39,978 nt of DNA, taken from positions 1 through 39,978 of the forward strand of contig JACQFA010000001.1 of NCBI GenBank assembly GCA_016200255.1, read 5' to 3'. How positions within the stretch are numbered: the stretch's first letter is position 1; each line of letters begins with the position of its first letter. The notes under the pieces were generated by a model. That model was not told where the DNA came from, searched no databases, and worked only from the letters and a program-made list of their open reading frames with translations. This stretch comes from Nitrospirota bacterium (GTDB taxonomy: Bacteria > Nitrospirota > Nitrospiria > JACQBZ01). The position numbers and the translations under genes were made by a program. Below, piece after piece: positions 26,231-34,420 of the stretch.

Positions 26231-26243
26231 TTTATTTTATCCC

Positions 26244-26275
26244 TTGTAGGGGCGGTTTGTGAACCGCTCCTACAA
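26244..26275. repeat. palindromic repeat, copy 1 (ATPase/permease junction)
   Basis: Left arm TTGTAGGGGCGGTT (26244-26257) pairs with right arm AACCGCTCCTACAA (26262-26275) with one G-T mismatch around a TGTG loop. It shares the TGTAGGGGCG/CGCTCCTACA outline with the copies at 29545 and 29656. It overlaps the last codons and stop of the ABC ATPase gene. Confidence 0.75.
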
Positions 26276-27187
26276 TGTTTTCGACAGCGACACAAATACA
26301 TCCTCGATCGACGGCTGGATCCGCTCCAGCCGCTCCACCGAAAATCCGGCTCCCTCTATGGCCGCGCGAAGGCGCGGTATCGCCTCCTCCGCTTTCGGCA
26401 CGGCCACATGCAGTTCCTCGCCGTAAATATTGACGTCAACGATCCACGGAAACTGCCGGATCAGCCGGAAGGTCTCGTTCAGACGTCCGGACCGGACCGC
26501 CACGATCTCGTGGGCCTTGAATCCGGCACGGATTCGGACCGGGCTGTCCAGCGCAGCCAGCCGGCCGTTCCAGATGAACCCGATCCGGTGGCAGCGCTCG
26601 GCCTCCTCCATGTAATGCGTCGTGACGAACAGCGTCTTCCCCTTTTCGGCGAGGCCGTAGAAATAGTCCCACATCGTACGACGGGAGACCGGATCGATTC
26701 CGGCCGTGGGTTCGTCCAGAAAAATGACGGCGGGGTCGTGCACCAGCGCGCAGCCCAGCGCAAGCCGCTGCCGCCACCCGCCGGAAAGTTGGGCCGCCAG
26801 CGTTTTCCGGTACGACTCGAATCCGAGCGAGGCGATCAATTCCTCCGCTTTTTCCCGCGCCGTCCGGGCCGGAAGATACAGCCTCGAATAAAACCAGAGG
26901 TTCTCTTCCACCGTCAGATCGGAGTACAGCCCGAAGCTCTGGGACATGTAACCGATGAGCGGCTTGACCCGGTCGATCTCCCGATTCACATCGAACCCCA
27001 TGATCCGGGCCGTTCCGGCTGTCGGAAGTAGTATCCCGCAGAGGATACGGATCGTGGTGGACTTCCCGGCGCCGTTCGGACCGAGAAAACCGAAAATCTC
27101 GCCCTTCTCGATCTGAAAACTGACGTCGTCCACCGCTGTGACTTTTCCGAACTGTTTGACCAGTCCGTCGGCGGCGATTGCGATCAT
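26270..27187 (-). CDS. ABC transporter ATPase of an export system
   Basis: The 305-residue ATPase powers the two ABC-2 permeases. Walker A is GPNGAGKST (about residues 37-45), the signature is LSGGWRQRL, Walker B VIFLDEPTAGIDP and the switch His lies in VTTHYMEEAERC. A C-terminal extension of about 80 residues (from ALDSPVRIRAGF) is typical of DrrA/YbhF-type exporters. It is a single ATPase domain, so it acts as a homodimer. The start overlaps the end of the HlyD gene by four bases (ATGA). The final codons and the TAG stop are inside the palindromic repeat at 26244-26275, so the C-terminus may have been altered when the repeat arrived. Confidence 0.95.
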   Translation of the reverse strand: MIAIAADGLVKQFGKVTAVDDVSFQIEKGEIFGFLGPNGAGKSTTIRILCGILLPTAGTARIMGFDVNREIDRVKPLIGYMSQSFGLYSDLTVEENLWFYSRLYLPARTAREKAEELIASLGFESYRKTLAAQLSGGWRQRLALGCALVHDPAVIFLDEPTAGIDPVSRRTMWDYFYGLAEKGKTLFVTTHYMEEAERCHRIGFIWNGRLAALDSPVRIRAGFKAHEIVAVRSGRLNETFRLIRQFPWIVDVNIYGEELHVAVPKAEEAIPRLRAAIEGAGFSVERLERIQPSIEDVFVSLSKTL

Positions 27188-28185
27188 GGTTTCACCTCTT
27201 GAATCAACAACTCCACATCCGCCGGCAGGCCGGGCTTCAGTTCCCCGTTCTGATTCTCGATCGCGACCTTCACCTCGAACACCAGCTTCACGCGTTCCTC
27301 TTTGGTCTGGATGGTCTTGGGCGTGAACTCGGCCTTGTTCGAAATATGCGTCACCTTTCCCAGATAGTTCTTCCCTGGAAAACTGTCCACCGTGATCCGG
27401 GCCTCGCCGCCCAGTTTAATCCGGCCGAGGTCCGTTTCCTTAAGATAGATCGAGACCCAGAGATGATCCAGATCGCCCAGCGTGAGGATGGGCGTACCGG
27501 ACATCGCGAGTTCGCCGGGTTCGCGGTTTCTCAAAAGCACCGTGGATGCGAGCGGCGCCGTCAGACGGGTGTTGTCCAGCTGGGCAAGCGCCAGATCCAG
27601 CGCGGCCTGGGCCCGTCGGAATTCACCCCGTGCCGCCTCGATCACCTGACGGCGCGTGCCGGCCTTCAGCAGATCGAGATGCTCACGGCCCTCGCGCTGT
27701 TTGGCGACCGCCACGTCATAAGACGTCCGGGCCCGTTCCCATTCCTGGTCCGAGACAACCTTGTCATTGTGCAGCCGGTCCAGACGGTCCCGGTCGGTCC
27801 GGGTTTTCTCCAGATTCGCATTCGCCTCTTCGAGCGCCGCCTCCCCTTTTTTGATTTCCTGTTCGCGCGACCCGGCCTCAAGATTTGCAAGGTTCGCGCG
27901 CGCAGCCTCCACCTGGGCTTCCGCCCCCCGAACCTGAGCCTCAATCTCCCGTGTTTCGATCTGGACCAAGAGTTGGCCTCCCGACACGCGGTCGCCTTCA
28001 TCCGCCAATAGACGCTCGATGCGGCCGGTGACCTTGGACTCGATAGCCACCTCGGTCGCCTCGATCGTCCCGCTGGCCGTGATGCGGCCTCCGTTCGCGC
28101 GGTGATTATAGTACCGAACGGATGCAACCGCTCCCGAAATGATAATGACGATGATCACTACGCCGACGGCAACACGTTTCTTCAT
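27184..28185 (-). CDS. HlyD-type membrane fusion protein (periplasmic adaptor)
   Basis: The 333-residue adaptor bridges the inner-membrane exporter and the TolC-like channel. It has one N-terminal membrane helix (about 6-24), a lipoyl half-motif (IESKVTGRIERLLADEGDRVSGGQLLVQI, key VTGRIERLLADEGD), a long alpha-helical hairpin with heptad-like Glu/Ala/Lys content (about 72-190), the second lipoyl half (LTAPLASTVLLRNREPGELA), and a beta-barrel region (VSIYLKETDLGRIKLGGEARITV). The layout matches YbhG-type adaptors. It overlaps TolC (ATGA) upstream and the ATPase (ATGA) downstream. Confidence 0.93.
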   Translation of the reverse strand: MKKRVAVGVVIIVIIISGAVASVRYYNHRANGGRITASGTIEATEVAIESKVTGRIERLLADEGDRVSGGQLLVQIETREIEAQVRGAEAQVEAARANLANLEAGSREQEIKKGEAALEEANANLEKTRTDRDRLDRLHNDKVVSDQEWERARTSYDVAVAKQREGREHLDLLKAGTRRQVIEAARGEFRRAQAALDLALAQLDNTRLTAPLASTVLLRNREPGELAMSGTPILTLGDLDHLWVSIYLKETDLGRIKLGGEARITVDSFPGKNYLGKVTHISNKAEFTPKTIQTKEERVKLVFEVKVAIENQNGELKPGLPADVELLIQEVKP

Positions 28186-29600
28186 GGCCGGACCTCCACC
28201 CCAGGGTTGTTCTTCGGACCGGTCAGCAATCCCATGGCCCGTGCCAGCCGCGCACGGGAGGACAGAAAGTCATAAACGGCGTTGGTATGATTCGCGCGGG
28301 CCGAGACCAGCAGGCTTTCGGCATCCAGGACCTCGGTATTGGTCGTCACGCCGGACTTGAACCGCTCCTCGGTGATGCGGTAATTTTCCTCGGCCTGTTC
28401 GACCGCCGTCTTGGCCACGGCTATTTTTTCCTTCATTTCCTGCGCGCGGAGATGCTGCTCGCGAACTTCCAGTGCGATGCGGTCTTCCAGCGACCGGAGA
28501 TCGTCTTCGCTCTGACGCAGACGGATTCCGGCCCGTTCGACCTCGTGCCCGGTCCTGCCCCATTCCCAGAAGGTCCAGCGCAGCACGCCCAGGACCTCCC
28601 AGTTCTCCGGAAGAATAGTCGTCGTTTCCTTGGCCCGGTCGTAATGCGCGATCGCGCTGAGTTTGGGATAATAATCGCTCCGCGCCAGGCTTTCACGAAG
28701 ATGCATCGCTTCGACCTGGGTCCGACCGGCCGCCAGTTCCAGACGACGCGACTGGGCGGTCTTCAAGGCCTCTTCATAGGCCGGCAGCTCGGTCGGGTCG
28801 TCCGCCTTCGGATCGCTCACCGTCATCGGCGAGGCAAGATCCTGTCGCAAAAGATTGTTCATCGCCATCTTGGCCAGTCCGGCGTTGTTCCGCGCCGTGA
28901 GAAACCGCTGCTCGGCCTCGGCCAGGTTCACGGTCGTTTTCAAGACTTCATTATAGGGAACACTGCCGGCGTTGTACGAGGCCTTCACCGCGCGGAGATG
29001 CTCCTTGAGGTCGGACACCTGAAGCTCGGACACCGCCTGAAGCCGTTCCGTCTTGAGAATATCCCAATACGCCAGTTCCACCCGCAGCAGAAGATCCTGG
29101 ATCGCCTCCTGAAACCCGAAGTCGGCCGAACGGTATCCTAGTTGTGCGGACTCGTACGCGTAATAGATCGAACCTCCGGTGAACAAGGGCTGCTCCAGCG
29201 TCAGCCGAAGATTATAGTTCGTCAAGGCGCCGGTTGTCACGTCCGCATCGACCGGCGGAAACGGCGGAGACGCATTGAAAGCCCCCGCCGGGATCTGAAT
29301 CCGCTGTAGATCACCGGCACGGCTATACCGGGCCTCGGCCGAAAGTTTTGGGAAAAAGTCGGTGAACTGACTTTGAGTCAAGGCCCGTGCGCTCAAGACC
29401 TCGGCCCGGGCCGATTTAAGCCCCAGGTTTCGTTCCAGCGCCAGACGATTTGCCTCATCCAGCGTCATCGGCCGGGCCGTGTCCTGCGCCGATACCGAAG
29501 CGGGTCCAGACAAAAACAAAAAAAACAAGAGGACAAGTCCCGCTTGCAGGGGCGTATTGCAATACGCCCCTGCATGACTCTTCTTCATACGCGTCTCCAT
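28182..29600 (-). CDS. TolC-family outer-membrane channel protein
   Basis: A 472-residue outer-membrane efflux protein with two internal repeats of long helices and strands, e.g. MTLDEANRLALERNLGL at the first repeat, LTLEQPLFTGGSIYYAYE, and AEENYRITEERFKSGVTTNTEVLDAES in the second. It forms the trimeric exit duct for the exporter encoded downstream. ATG 29600 is supported by AAGGTGAT six bases upstream; ATG 29588 has GGAG ahead and is also possible. The signal peptide ends near ASVSAQ. The codons for residues about 9-19 (AGAYCNTPLQA) coincide with a perfect 30-bp palindrome, which looks like a repeat inserted into the signal-peptide coding region without breaking the frame. Confidence 0.93.
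   Translation of the reverse strand: METRMKKSHAGAYCNTPLQAGLVLLFFLFLSGPASVSAQDTARPMTLDEANRLALERNLGLKSARAEVLSARALTQSQFTDFFPKLSAEARYSRAGDLQRIQIPAGAFNASPPFPPVDADVTTGALTNYNLRLTLEQPLFTGGSIYYAYESAQLGYRSADFGFQEAIQDLLLRVELAYWDILKTERLQAVSELQVSDLKEHLRAVKASYNAGSVPYNEVLKTTVNLAEAEQRFLTARNNAGLAKMAMNNLLRQDLASPMTVSDPKADDPTELPAYEEALKTAQSRRLELAAGRTQVEAMHLRESLARSDYYPKLSAIAHYDRAKETTTILPENWEVLGVLRWTFWEWGRTGHEVERAGIRLRQSEDDLRSLEDRIALEVREQHLRAQEMKEKIAVAKTAVEQAEENYRITEERFKSGVTTNTEVLDAESLLVSARANHTNAVYDFLSSRARLARAMGLLTGPKNNPGVEVRP
29545..29574. repeat. perfect 30-bp palindrome, copy 2 (inside TolC signal-peptide codons)
   Basis: The 15 bases 29545-29559 (TGCAGGGGCGTATTG) are the exact reverse complement of 29560-29574. 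The AGGGGCG/CGCCCCT arms match those of the copy at 26244 and resemble the one at 29656; the centres differ (GTATTGCAATAC here). It lies wholly within the TolC coding sequence. Confidence 0.85.
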
Positions 29601-29655
29601 GGGATCATCACCTTTTCGCTTTCGCTTAGATTCTGAAGGACTTCGGCATCTAGGT

Positions 29656-29685
29656 CACAGGGGTGATTCATGAATCGCCCTTGTG
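29656..29685. repeat. palindromic repeat, copy 3 (TolC operon leader)
   Basis: CACAGGGGTGATTCA (29656-29670) pairs with TGAATCGCCCTTGTG (29671-29685), 15 pairs with two G-T pairs. The centre is ATTCATGAAT. It lies between the predicted promoter and the start of the TolC gene, so it would form a hairpin in the 5' leader of the operon mRNA. Confidence 0.7.
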
Positions 29686-29693
29686 CCGGCTCC

Positions 29694-29723
29694 ATACTAC
29701 CGATTTCATCACGGCCGCGTCAA
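29694..29723 (-). promoter_or_regulatory. promoter of the ABC export operon
   Basis: On the minus strand TTGACG (29718-29723) and TAGTAT (29694-29699) are 18 bases apart, giving a leader of about 85 bases that contains palindrome copy 3. The signalling operon ends at 29772, only 49 bases further upstream, with no clear terminator between them. Confidence 0.55.
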
Positions 29724-29771
29724 GGTTGGGGGTTCACGGATCACTGGGCGGGATTATGATTTCAGGAAGGG

Positions 29772-31490
29772 TTATTCGTTGGTTGACTTTAAACCCCACG
29801 GCGATTCGCCCAACCATCGGGTCAGATCCTCGGCCGGCATCGGACGGCCCATGTAGTACCCCTGCGCCTCGTCGCAACCCAAAGCGGACAGCCGGTCCCA
29901 GATATCCTGGTTCTCCACGCCTTCCGCAATCACCTTGAGACCCAGGTTGTGTGCCAGGTCAATGGTCGAGCGGACAATCACCGTGTCGTTTTGATTTTTG
30001 GCCATGTTGATCACAAACGATTTGTCGATCTTGATCGAATCGACCGGCAGCTTTTTAAGATAGGCCAGCGATGAGTAGCCGATGCCGAAATCGTCGATCG
30101 AAAACCGGATTCCCAACGCCCTCAGCCGGGTGATCGATTCCAAGGCACGCGCCGGATCGGCCATGATCGCGCTCTCGGTGATCTCCAGTTCCAGCCCCTC
30201 CGATGCGCCGCTGCTGGCCCGTAATAATTTGACAAACTGGTCCGGAAGGTGCGGATCCAGAAGGTTGCGGGCCGACAAGTTGACCGCCATCGTGAGCGGT
30301 ATGCCTTCCCGGCGACACGCAAGACACTGGCGCTGGGCTTTGTTGAAAATCCAGAGGGTCAGCGGCTTGATCAGACCGGTCCGCTCGGCGGGCGGAATAA
30401 ACTCATCCGGCGGGATGAAACCATGCTCCGGATGCTTCCAGCGCACCAAAGCCTCGACCCCGATGACCCGGCGGGTTTTCAAGTCGATCTTGGGCTGGTA
30501 ATGAAGAAACAACTGGTTCTGCTCAATCGCCTGGCGCAACTCGCCCATGAGCGCGAGACGGCGGGGGCTGTGCCGGTCATGCTCGGCATTATAAATGATG
30601 ACGCCGCTGCCGGACTGCTTCGCCGCGTACATCGCCACATCCGCCCGCTGCATCAGGTCGTCCGGGGTCGCGCCATGATCGGGATAGATCGCGATGCCGA
30701 TGCTGGCCTCGACCGCAACGGGCAGTCCCTCGATGATAAAAGGCGGTTCCAGGGCCGTCATGACTTTCTGCGCGACCAGCACGGCATCGCCCGATCCGGA
30801 GAACGGAAGCATCACGACGAACTCATCCCCGCCCAGACGCGCGACGACATCGGATGGCCTCAATGAGGCCTGCAGCCGTGAGCCGACCTGTTGCAGCAAG
30901 CGGTCGCCGCGATGATGTCCCAGTGTATCGTTGACCTCCTTGAAATGATCCAGATCCATCAGCAGAATGGCAACCGACTTACCATCGCGCTGACTGTCCG
31001 AAATGACCTGGTGCAGTTTGTCGAGGAGCGAGGCCCGATTGGGAAGGCCGGTGAGGGAATCGTAATAGGCCAGGTACCGGATTGTTTCCTCGGCCTGCCG
31101 ATGCTCGCGCCTTCCCGCAGCCTCCTTCAGCTCCCGGTCGACGGCCGGAAGCAGCCGCTTCAGATTGCCCTTCATAATGTAGTCATTCGCGCCGTTCTTC
31201 ATCGCCTCGACCGCGGTGTCTTCACCGATCGTGCCGGACACAAAGATGAAGGGAATATCCAGCCCCCGTCCCCGCAATAACTTCAACGCGGCCACGCCGT
31301 TGAAATGCGGCATGGAGTAATCACCGAAAGCGATATCCCATACCTGCCGATCGAGCGCCGTGTTCATGGTTTCGGCTGTTTCCACGCGCTCATGCGAAAC
31401 ATCATACCCGCCGCGCTGCAGTTCCCGTACGAGCAGCTTTGCGTCATTCTCCGAATCCTCAACAAGCAAAACGCGAAGGGGTTTTTCCAT
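29772..31490 (-). CDS. response regulator with GGDEF and EAL domains (c-di-GMP turnover)
   Basis: A 572-residue REC-GGDEF-EAL protein. The receiver (1-120) has Asp12 and phospho-acceptor Asp57 (GDYSMP) and Lys107 (IMKG). The cyclase domain has GGDEF at 220-224 with an intact inhibitory I-site RPSD (211-214) exactly five residues before it. The EAL domain (about 315-560) keeps the catalytic set: EAL at 346-348, Asn404 (VNLSA), Glu436 (ELEITE), DDFG (466-469), Lys487 (IKID) and Glu523 (AEGVE). Both synthesis and hydrolysis of c-di-GMP are therefore possible. It follows the CheY-like regulator by five bases and closes the signalling operon; phosphorylation by the upstream kinase is the natural expectation. 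Confidence 0.95.
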   Translation of the reverse strand: MEKPLRVLLVEDSENDAKLLVRELQRGGYDVSHERVETAETMNTALDRQVWDIAFGDYSMPHFNGVAALKLLRGRGLDIPFIFVSGTIGEDTAVEAMKNGANDYIMKGNLKRLLPAVDRELKEAAGRREHRQAEETIRYLAYYDSLTGLPNRASLLDKLHQVISDSQRDGKSVAILLMDLDHFKEVNDTLGHHRGDRLLQQVGSRLQASLRPSDVVARLGGDEFVVMLPFSGSGDAVLVAQKVMTALEPPFIIEGLPVAVEASIGIAIYPDHGATPDDLMQRADVAMYAAKQSGSGVIIYNAEHDRHSPRRLALMGELRQAIEQNQLFLHYQPKIDLKTRRVIGVEALVRWKHPEHGFIPPDEFIPPAERTGLIKPLTLWIFNKAQRQCLACRREGIPLTMAVNLSARNLLDPHLPDQFVKLLRASSGASEGLELEITESAIMADPARALESITRLRALGIRFSIDDFGIGYSSLAYLKKLPVDSIKIDKSFVINMAKNQNDTVIVRSTIDLAHNLGLKVIAEGVENQDIWDRLSALGCDEAQGYYMGRPMPAEDLTRWLGESPWGLKSTNE

Positions 31491-31495
31491 GGCCT

Positions 31496-31939
31496 CTAGC
31501 CTCCCGTAGATGGGGTCTCATTGAGCACGAGCCAGTACAGTCCTAATTGTTTCACGGCCTCGATGAACTGGAAAAAATCCACCGGCTTTCGAATGTAGCT
31601 GTTGGCGCCCAGACTATAGCTTTGGATCATATCCTGTTCCTCCTTGGAGGAGGTCAGGACGACGACCGGCAACAGCTTCGTTTTCGGGTCTTCTCGAAGC
31701 TTTTTCAAAACCTCCAGTCCGTCCACTTTCGGCAACTTCAGGTCCAGCAAGACCACCGCGATGATCTGATCGGGGTTTCGCGCGGCGTAGGCTCCCCGCC
31801 TGAATAGTAAATCGAGGGCTTCGGCGCCGTCCCGGGTGACCACGATTTCATTCGCAATATTGTTCTTTTTCAGGGCCCTCAGCGTCAGGGCCTCGTCATT
31901 CGGATTGTCCTCGACCAACACGATGATTTTTTCGTGCAT
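31496..31939 (-). CDS. CheY-like single-domain response regulator (Rcp1-like)
   Basis: A 147-residue stand-alone receiver. The acidic pocket is E10-D11 (VEDNPND), the phospho-acceptor Asp66 (LLDLKLPKVDG), the switch Thr/Ser VLTSS and Lys in YIRKPVDF. The NPND start and the insertion GAYAARNPDQI are typical for the Rcp1 group of response regulators that pair with phytochrome-like or hybrid-free kinases. With no output domain it may shuttle phosphate or bind another protein. It sits between the kinase (39 bases upstream) and the REC-GGDEF-EAL gene. Confidence 0.93.
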   Translation of the reverse strand: MHEKIIVLVEDNPNDEALTLRALKKNNIANEIVVTRDGAEALDLLFRRGAYAARNPDQIIAVVLLDLKLPKVDGLEVLKKLREDPKTKLLPVVVLTSSKEEQDMIQSYSLGANSYIRKPVDFFQFIEAVKQLGLYWLVLNETPSTGG

Positions 31940-31978
31940 CCCGCACCTCCGGCGTTGTGTTGCAAACCAAGACTGAAA

Positions 31979-33828
31979 CTACAATGTAAAATAAAACGTG
32001 GCGCCTTTATCCACGGCCCCGTCGGCCCAGATCTGACCGCCGTGCCGGTGAATGATCCGCTGGACCGTCGCCAGCCCGATCCCCGTTCCGGGAAATTCCG
32101 AGACCGAATGCAGCCGTTGAAACGCCCCAAACAGTTTGTGCGCATAGGCCATGTCAAAACCCGCCCCGTTGTCACGAACGAAATAGGCCGACCGGCCGTC
32201 GTGGTTCGTCCGTCCGAATTCGATACGGGCCTGCGACCGTTTCCCCGTGTACTTCCAGGCATTGCCCAGGAGATTATCCAGCGCAACCCGCAGCAGACGT
32301 TCATCCCCTTCCGCCGTCAACCCTTTCTCGATCACGAACTCGGCCTTTCGATCCGACTGCATTCGCTTCAAGGCTTCGGCCGCGATCTCGGCCATCCGGC
32401 TCAAGTCGACCGTTTCCCGACGCATCTCGGCACGCGTAACGTGAGACAGATTCAACAGATCATCAATCAACTGCGCCATCTGCTGGCTGCCTTCCCGCAC
32501 CCGCTGCAGATGGCGACGGCCCTCCTCATCCAGCTTCCCGGTGTAATCCTCCAATAGGATCTGGCTGAAGCCGTCGATATGGCGCAGGGGAGCGCGAAGA
32601 TCATGCGACACGGAATAGCTGAAGGCCTCCAGCTCTTTCTTTTACCTTTCTCTTCCTCCGCCTGCTTGCGCTCGGTGATGTCGCGAAGGATTCCGGTAAA
32701 GAAGGTCTCACCCCCCGCTTTCCAACTCGCAAGGGAGAGCTCCACTGGAAATTCAGTTCCATTTTTCCCCCTTCCGACTAACTCAACCGTTTTTCCGACC
32801 ACGCGGGCTTCTCCGTTTGAAAGGAACCGCTTGAATCCCTGCCGGTGAGCGTCGTGGAACCGTTCGGGCATGAGGAGGGTGAGCGGACGGCCGACTGCAT
32901 CGCTCACAGAATAACCGAACGTGCGCTCGGCTCCCTTATTAAAGTAAATGATATGCCCATCACGGTCTGCCGTCACGATGGCGTCGTTTGCGTTCTCCGC
33001 GACCGCCCGGAACTTTTCCTCGGCCTGCTTGCGCTCGGCAATTTCCTGATGCAATTCCCGTGTCCGCTCCTCCACTCTTTGTTCCAATTGGTCATGCGCC
33101 TTCTGCAGAGCCTCTTCCCGCACTTGAATTTGGGCCAGCATCTCATTGAACGTCTCGACCAGCCGACCGACCTCATCCCGGCTCTCCACGGTGGCGCGGA
33201 TGGAATAATTTTTTTCTTCGGATACGGTCCTCGCCATCTGGGCCAGATGAAGAATGGGTCCGGAGATTCTCCCTTGCAGTCTGGAAGAGACCCCATAAGC
33301 CGCCAACAGGGAAATCGCCAGAACGCCAGCGACAATTGCCGCGTAACGTTTCAGGCGGTCTTCCATCTCCCTGAGATCGGACTGAATGGCGACTCTGCCG
33401 ATTCTTTTTCCATCCGACACGATCGGACGCAAGACGAACAGATGCCCGTCCTGGAACCGATCACCGACTGTTTCCTCCGTGATCTGCTCCGGTATTTGAA
33501 AAACAGTCACTCCGTCGCTCCGGACATATCGGGCGAATAATCGTCCTTCGGCCGTGTAAATCGCGGCGGACAAGATGTTGGGTTTGACACGGAGCGCGGT
33601 CAGCGTTTCGGTCGCGGACGCCGGATCATTAAAGAGCACCGCCGATACGGTATTGATCCCGACAATTTCGGCCTGGGTGGACAGACTCCGAACCATGCCA
33701 TTCCGAAACGTGACAAGCTCATACACAATAAAACCCATACTGGCCAGCAGCAGCACCGATGCGCTGACCAGCATGTTGATCCGCATCAATTTGAGGCGGA
33801 TCGGAAGATCTCGAAACGCGGTGAACAC
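31979..33828 (-). pseudogene. CHASE8-like/HAMP/PAS sensor histidine kinase, split by a one-base frameshift
   Basis: Two overlapping frames together make one full-length kinase. The first part (start ATG 33828) has a membrane helix (about 15-37), a periplasmic domain with NTVSAVLFNDPASATETLTALR and AAIYTAEGRLFARY that resembles the CHASE8 sensor of YfiN, a second helix (about 163-183), HAMP, a coiled coil and a PAS domain ending GILRDITERKQAEEE. The kinase core continues in another frame: phospho-acceptor His in [12 protein letters not shown] box [17 protein letters not shown] and GTGIGLATV. The frames switch at a four-A run (32640-32643 on the plus strand); a fifth A would restore [17 protein letters not shown]. 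Both halves are otherwise intact, so recent mutation, sequencing error or -1 frameshifting are all possible. Confidence 0.85.
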
Positions 33829-33844
33829 GATTACTCCTCCGCCT

Positions 33845-34420
33845 TCACGGTTTCGTAACGATTCGCGCCAGTTTCAACAATTGAGAGCTCGGCTTCAATC
33901 CCGCCTGCTCGGTCGCGGCCACGTTGATGGCAAAGCGAACCCGGTTCTGATCCATGACCAGTTGAATCATGCCTCCCTGGTCAGTAAATTGCCCAACGTC
34001 GCTGATGGTCAAGACCGGAGCATGGCCCAGGCGCTTAACAATCTGAGCTATGTCCTCTTTCCCGGACCTGCTGATAAATAAAAGCTGGCAGTCCTTTGCA
34101 TCTTCGCTCCTCGAGAACCTCTTCACGACGATTCTCTTTTCTCGAACTGTTTTATGCGATACCGTCTCATCCAGCACGTTTCCGAAGGGATCTTCACCGA
34201 GTATGCCGATGACAAAGGGACTGTCGCCCTTGGACAAGTCCTCCGGCCACTCTACAAACTTGGCAAAGTTATAGATAAAAGCAGCCTTGACATTATATTC
34301 CAGCGGTTCCGCTTCAACCTGGGCCGCGACTCCGAATGCCAGCGTGATACAGAGGGCCGAAAGGACAACCGATTCAATGCATGAATAGCGGCGCGCCGCG
34401 GCGCGCGGGCGGTTCGTCAT
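33845..34420 (-). CDS. YfiR-like periplasmic regulator (DUF4154)
   Basis: In Pseudomonas, YfiR (TpbA partner) is a periplasmic repressor that holds the CHASE8 sensor of the diguanylate cyclase YfiN in check. This 191-residue protein has a signal peptide (hydrophobic stretch about 18-35, cleavage near VEAEP) and the family hallmark NVKAAFIYNFAKFVEWP, followed by VIGILGEDPFG, CQLLFIS and the late GGMIQLVMDQNRVRFAINV. Only one Cys is found in the mature part (KDCQLLF), so the redox disulfides of Pseudomonas YfiR are not conserved. ATG 34420 overlaps the TonB-receptor stop (ATGA); GTG 34429 is unlikely. The kinase follows after 16 bases. Confidence 0.9.
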   Translation of the reverse strand: MTNRPRAAARRYSCIESVVLSALCITLAFGVAAQVEAEPLEYNVKAAFIYNFAKFVEWPEDLSKGDSPFVIGILGEDPFGNVLDETVSHKTVREKRIVVKRFSRSEDAKDCQLLFISRSGKEDIAQIVKRLGHAPVLTISDVGQFTDQGGMIQLVMDQNRVRFAINVAATEQAGLKPSSQLLKLARIVTKP

